This document shows, piece after piece, positions 63,958 through 64,000 of a stretch of DNA of 64,000 bases. Source of the DNA: Chitinophagaceae bacterium (lineage in GTDB: Bacteria; Bacteroidota; Bacteroidia; Chitinophagales; Chitinophagaceae). Below the pieces are notes generated by a model. That model was not told the origin of the DNA and did no database searches. It saw only the letters and a list, made by a program, of their open reading frames with translations. Position numbers and translations under genes: made by a program. Location: the NCBI GenBank assembly GCA_016713085.1, contig JADJPV010000001.1, positions 1,240,001 to 1,304,000 on the forward strand. The letters are read 5' to 3'. The first letter of the stretch is position 1. Every line of letters begins with the position of its first letter.

Positions 63958-64000
63958 CTTTATAAAAGTTATTGCGAAGTAATCAAATTACATTCTTCAC

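Noticed and set aside
1..64000. tRNA, rRNA or CRISPR arrays
   Set aside because: No T-loop-like GGTTCRAATCC with a matching acceptor stem, no rRNA sequence and no regularly spaced repeats were noticed.

Overview
The window looks like the chromosome of a Bacteroidota bacterium, most probably of the family Chitinophagaceae. It is AT-rich and carries a SusC/SusD-type polysaccharide locus, proteins with type IX secretion (T9SS) sorting tails, SusE-like and FN3/LamG lipoproteins, a Bacteroidota-style uppS-bamA pair, and several families of short palindromic repeats typical of these genomes. No rRNA, tRNA, CRISPR array or plasmid/phage replication module was found. Sequence quality is uneven. At least a dozen genes are broken by single-base length changes, most of them in homopolymers. 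Two short stretches (about 36.05-36.11 kb and 55.65-55.73 kb) are implausible homopolymer strings. This suggests an unpolished or metagenome-derived assembly, so most frameshifts are annotated here as one damaged gene rather than several small ones.

Layout. 0-1.4 kb: start of bamA and uppS, both minus. 1.5-13 kb: a starch/alpha-glucan utilisation locus read leftwards (secreted GH13 enzyme, SusC, SusD, SusE, a three-repeat SusE/F-like lipoprotein, then a terminator) with a divergent AraC-type regulator. 13-25.4 kb: housekeeping and surface genes (amidohydrolase, ligA, HNH/NUMOD4 protein, DUF2461, FN3-LamG lipoprotein, a membrane sensor-like protein, asd, lamin-tail-domain protein, a kinase-like protein). 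25.4-29.3 kb: a recombination-scarred island with a decayed tyrosine recombinase, two orphan Rhs/polymorphic-toxin C-termini each followed by an overlapping small membrane-anchored gene (toxin/immunity arrangement), a 232-bp inverted-repeat element, and a REP-associated tyrosine transposase bracketed by REP-like hairpins. 29.3-39 kb: PfkB kinase, then the phenylacetate catabolism cluster (TetR regulator, paaE, an opposite-strand class V aminotransferase, paaABCD, paaG, paaI, paaY). 39-51 kb: T9SS surface protein, obgE, CPBP protease, S46 dipeptidyl-peptidase, dipeptide epimerase, two TlpA-like redoxins, AlkA-type glycosylase, cysS. 52-64 kb: two membrane-anchored endonuclease/exonuclease/phosphatase paralogues, two rhomboids, rlmD, an envelope thioredoxin/PPIase pair, a Doc toxin with its antitoxin, and a FemAB/GNAT-like protein.

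How genes work together. The GH13 enzyme is probably exported by T9SS and cuts alpha-glucan at the cell surface; SusE/SusF-like and SusD lipoproteins bind the products and SusC imports them, with the AraC protein as likely regulator. PaaABC(D)E epoxidise phenylacetyl-CoA, PaaG isomerises the epoxide, and PaaI/PaaY thioesterases rescue dead-end CoA esters. S46 peptidase and the dipeptide epimerase suggest peptide scavenging.

Most interesting signals: (i) an 18-codon Met/Thr/Lys-rich ORF followed by a perfect intrinsic terminator and a possible competing antiterminator directly upstream of asd, a candidate aspartate-family attenuator; (ii) a GC-rich palindromic repeat family that has inserted about five times in 0.8 kb of the paa operon, in frame inside paaA, paaB and paaC; (iii) a second short repeat inserted in frame in ligA, paaE and cysS; (iv) REP-like hairpins with covarying stems next to a RAYT transposase and again 33 kb away; (v) a rhomboid lacking its catalytic serine beside one that keeps it.
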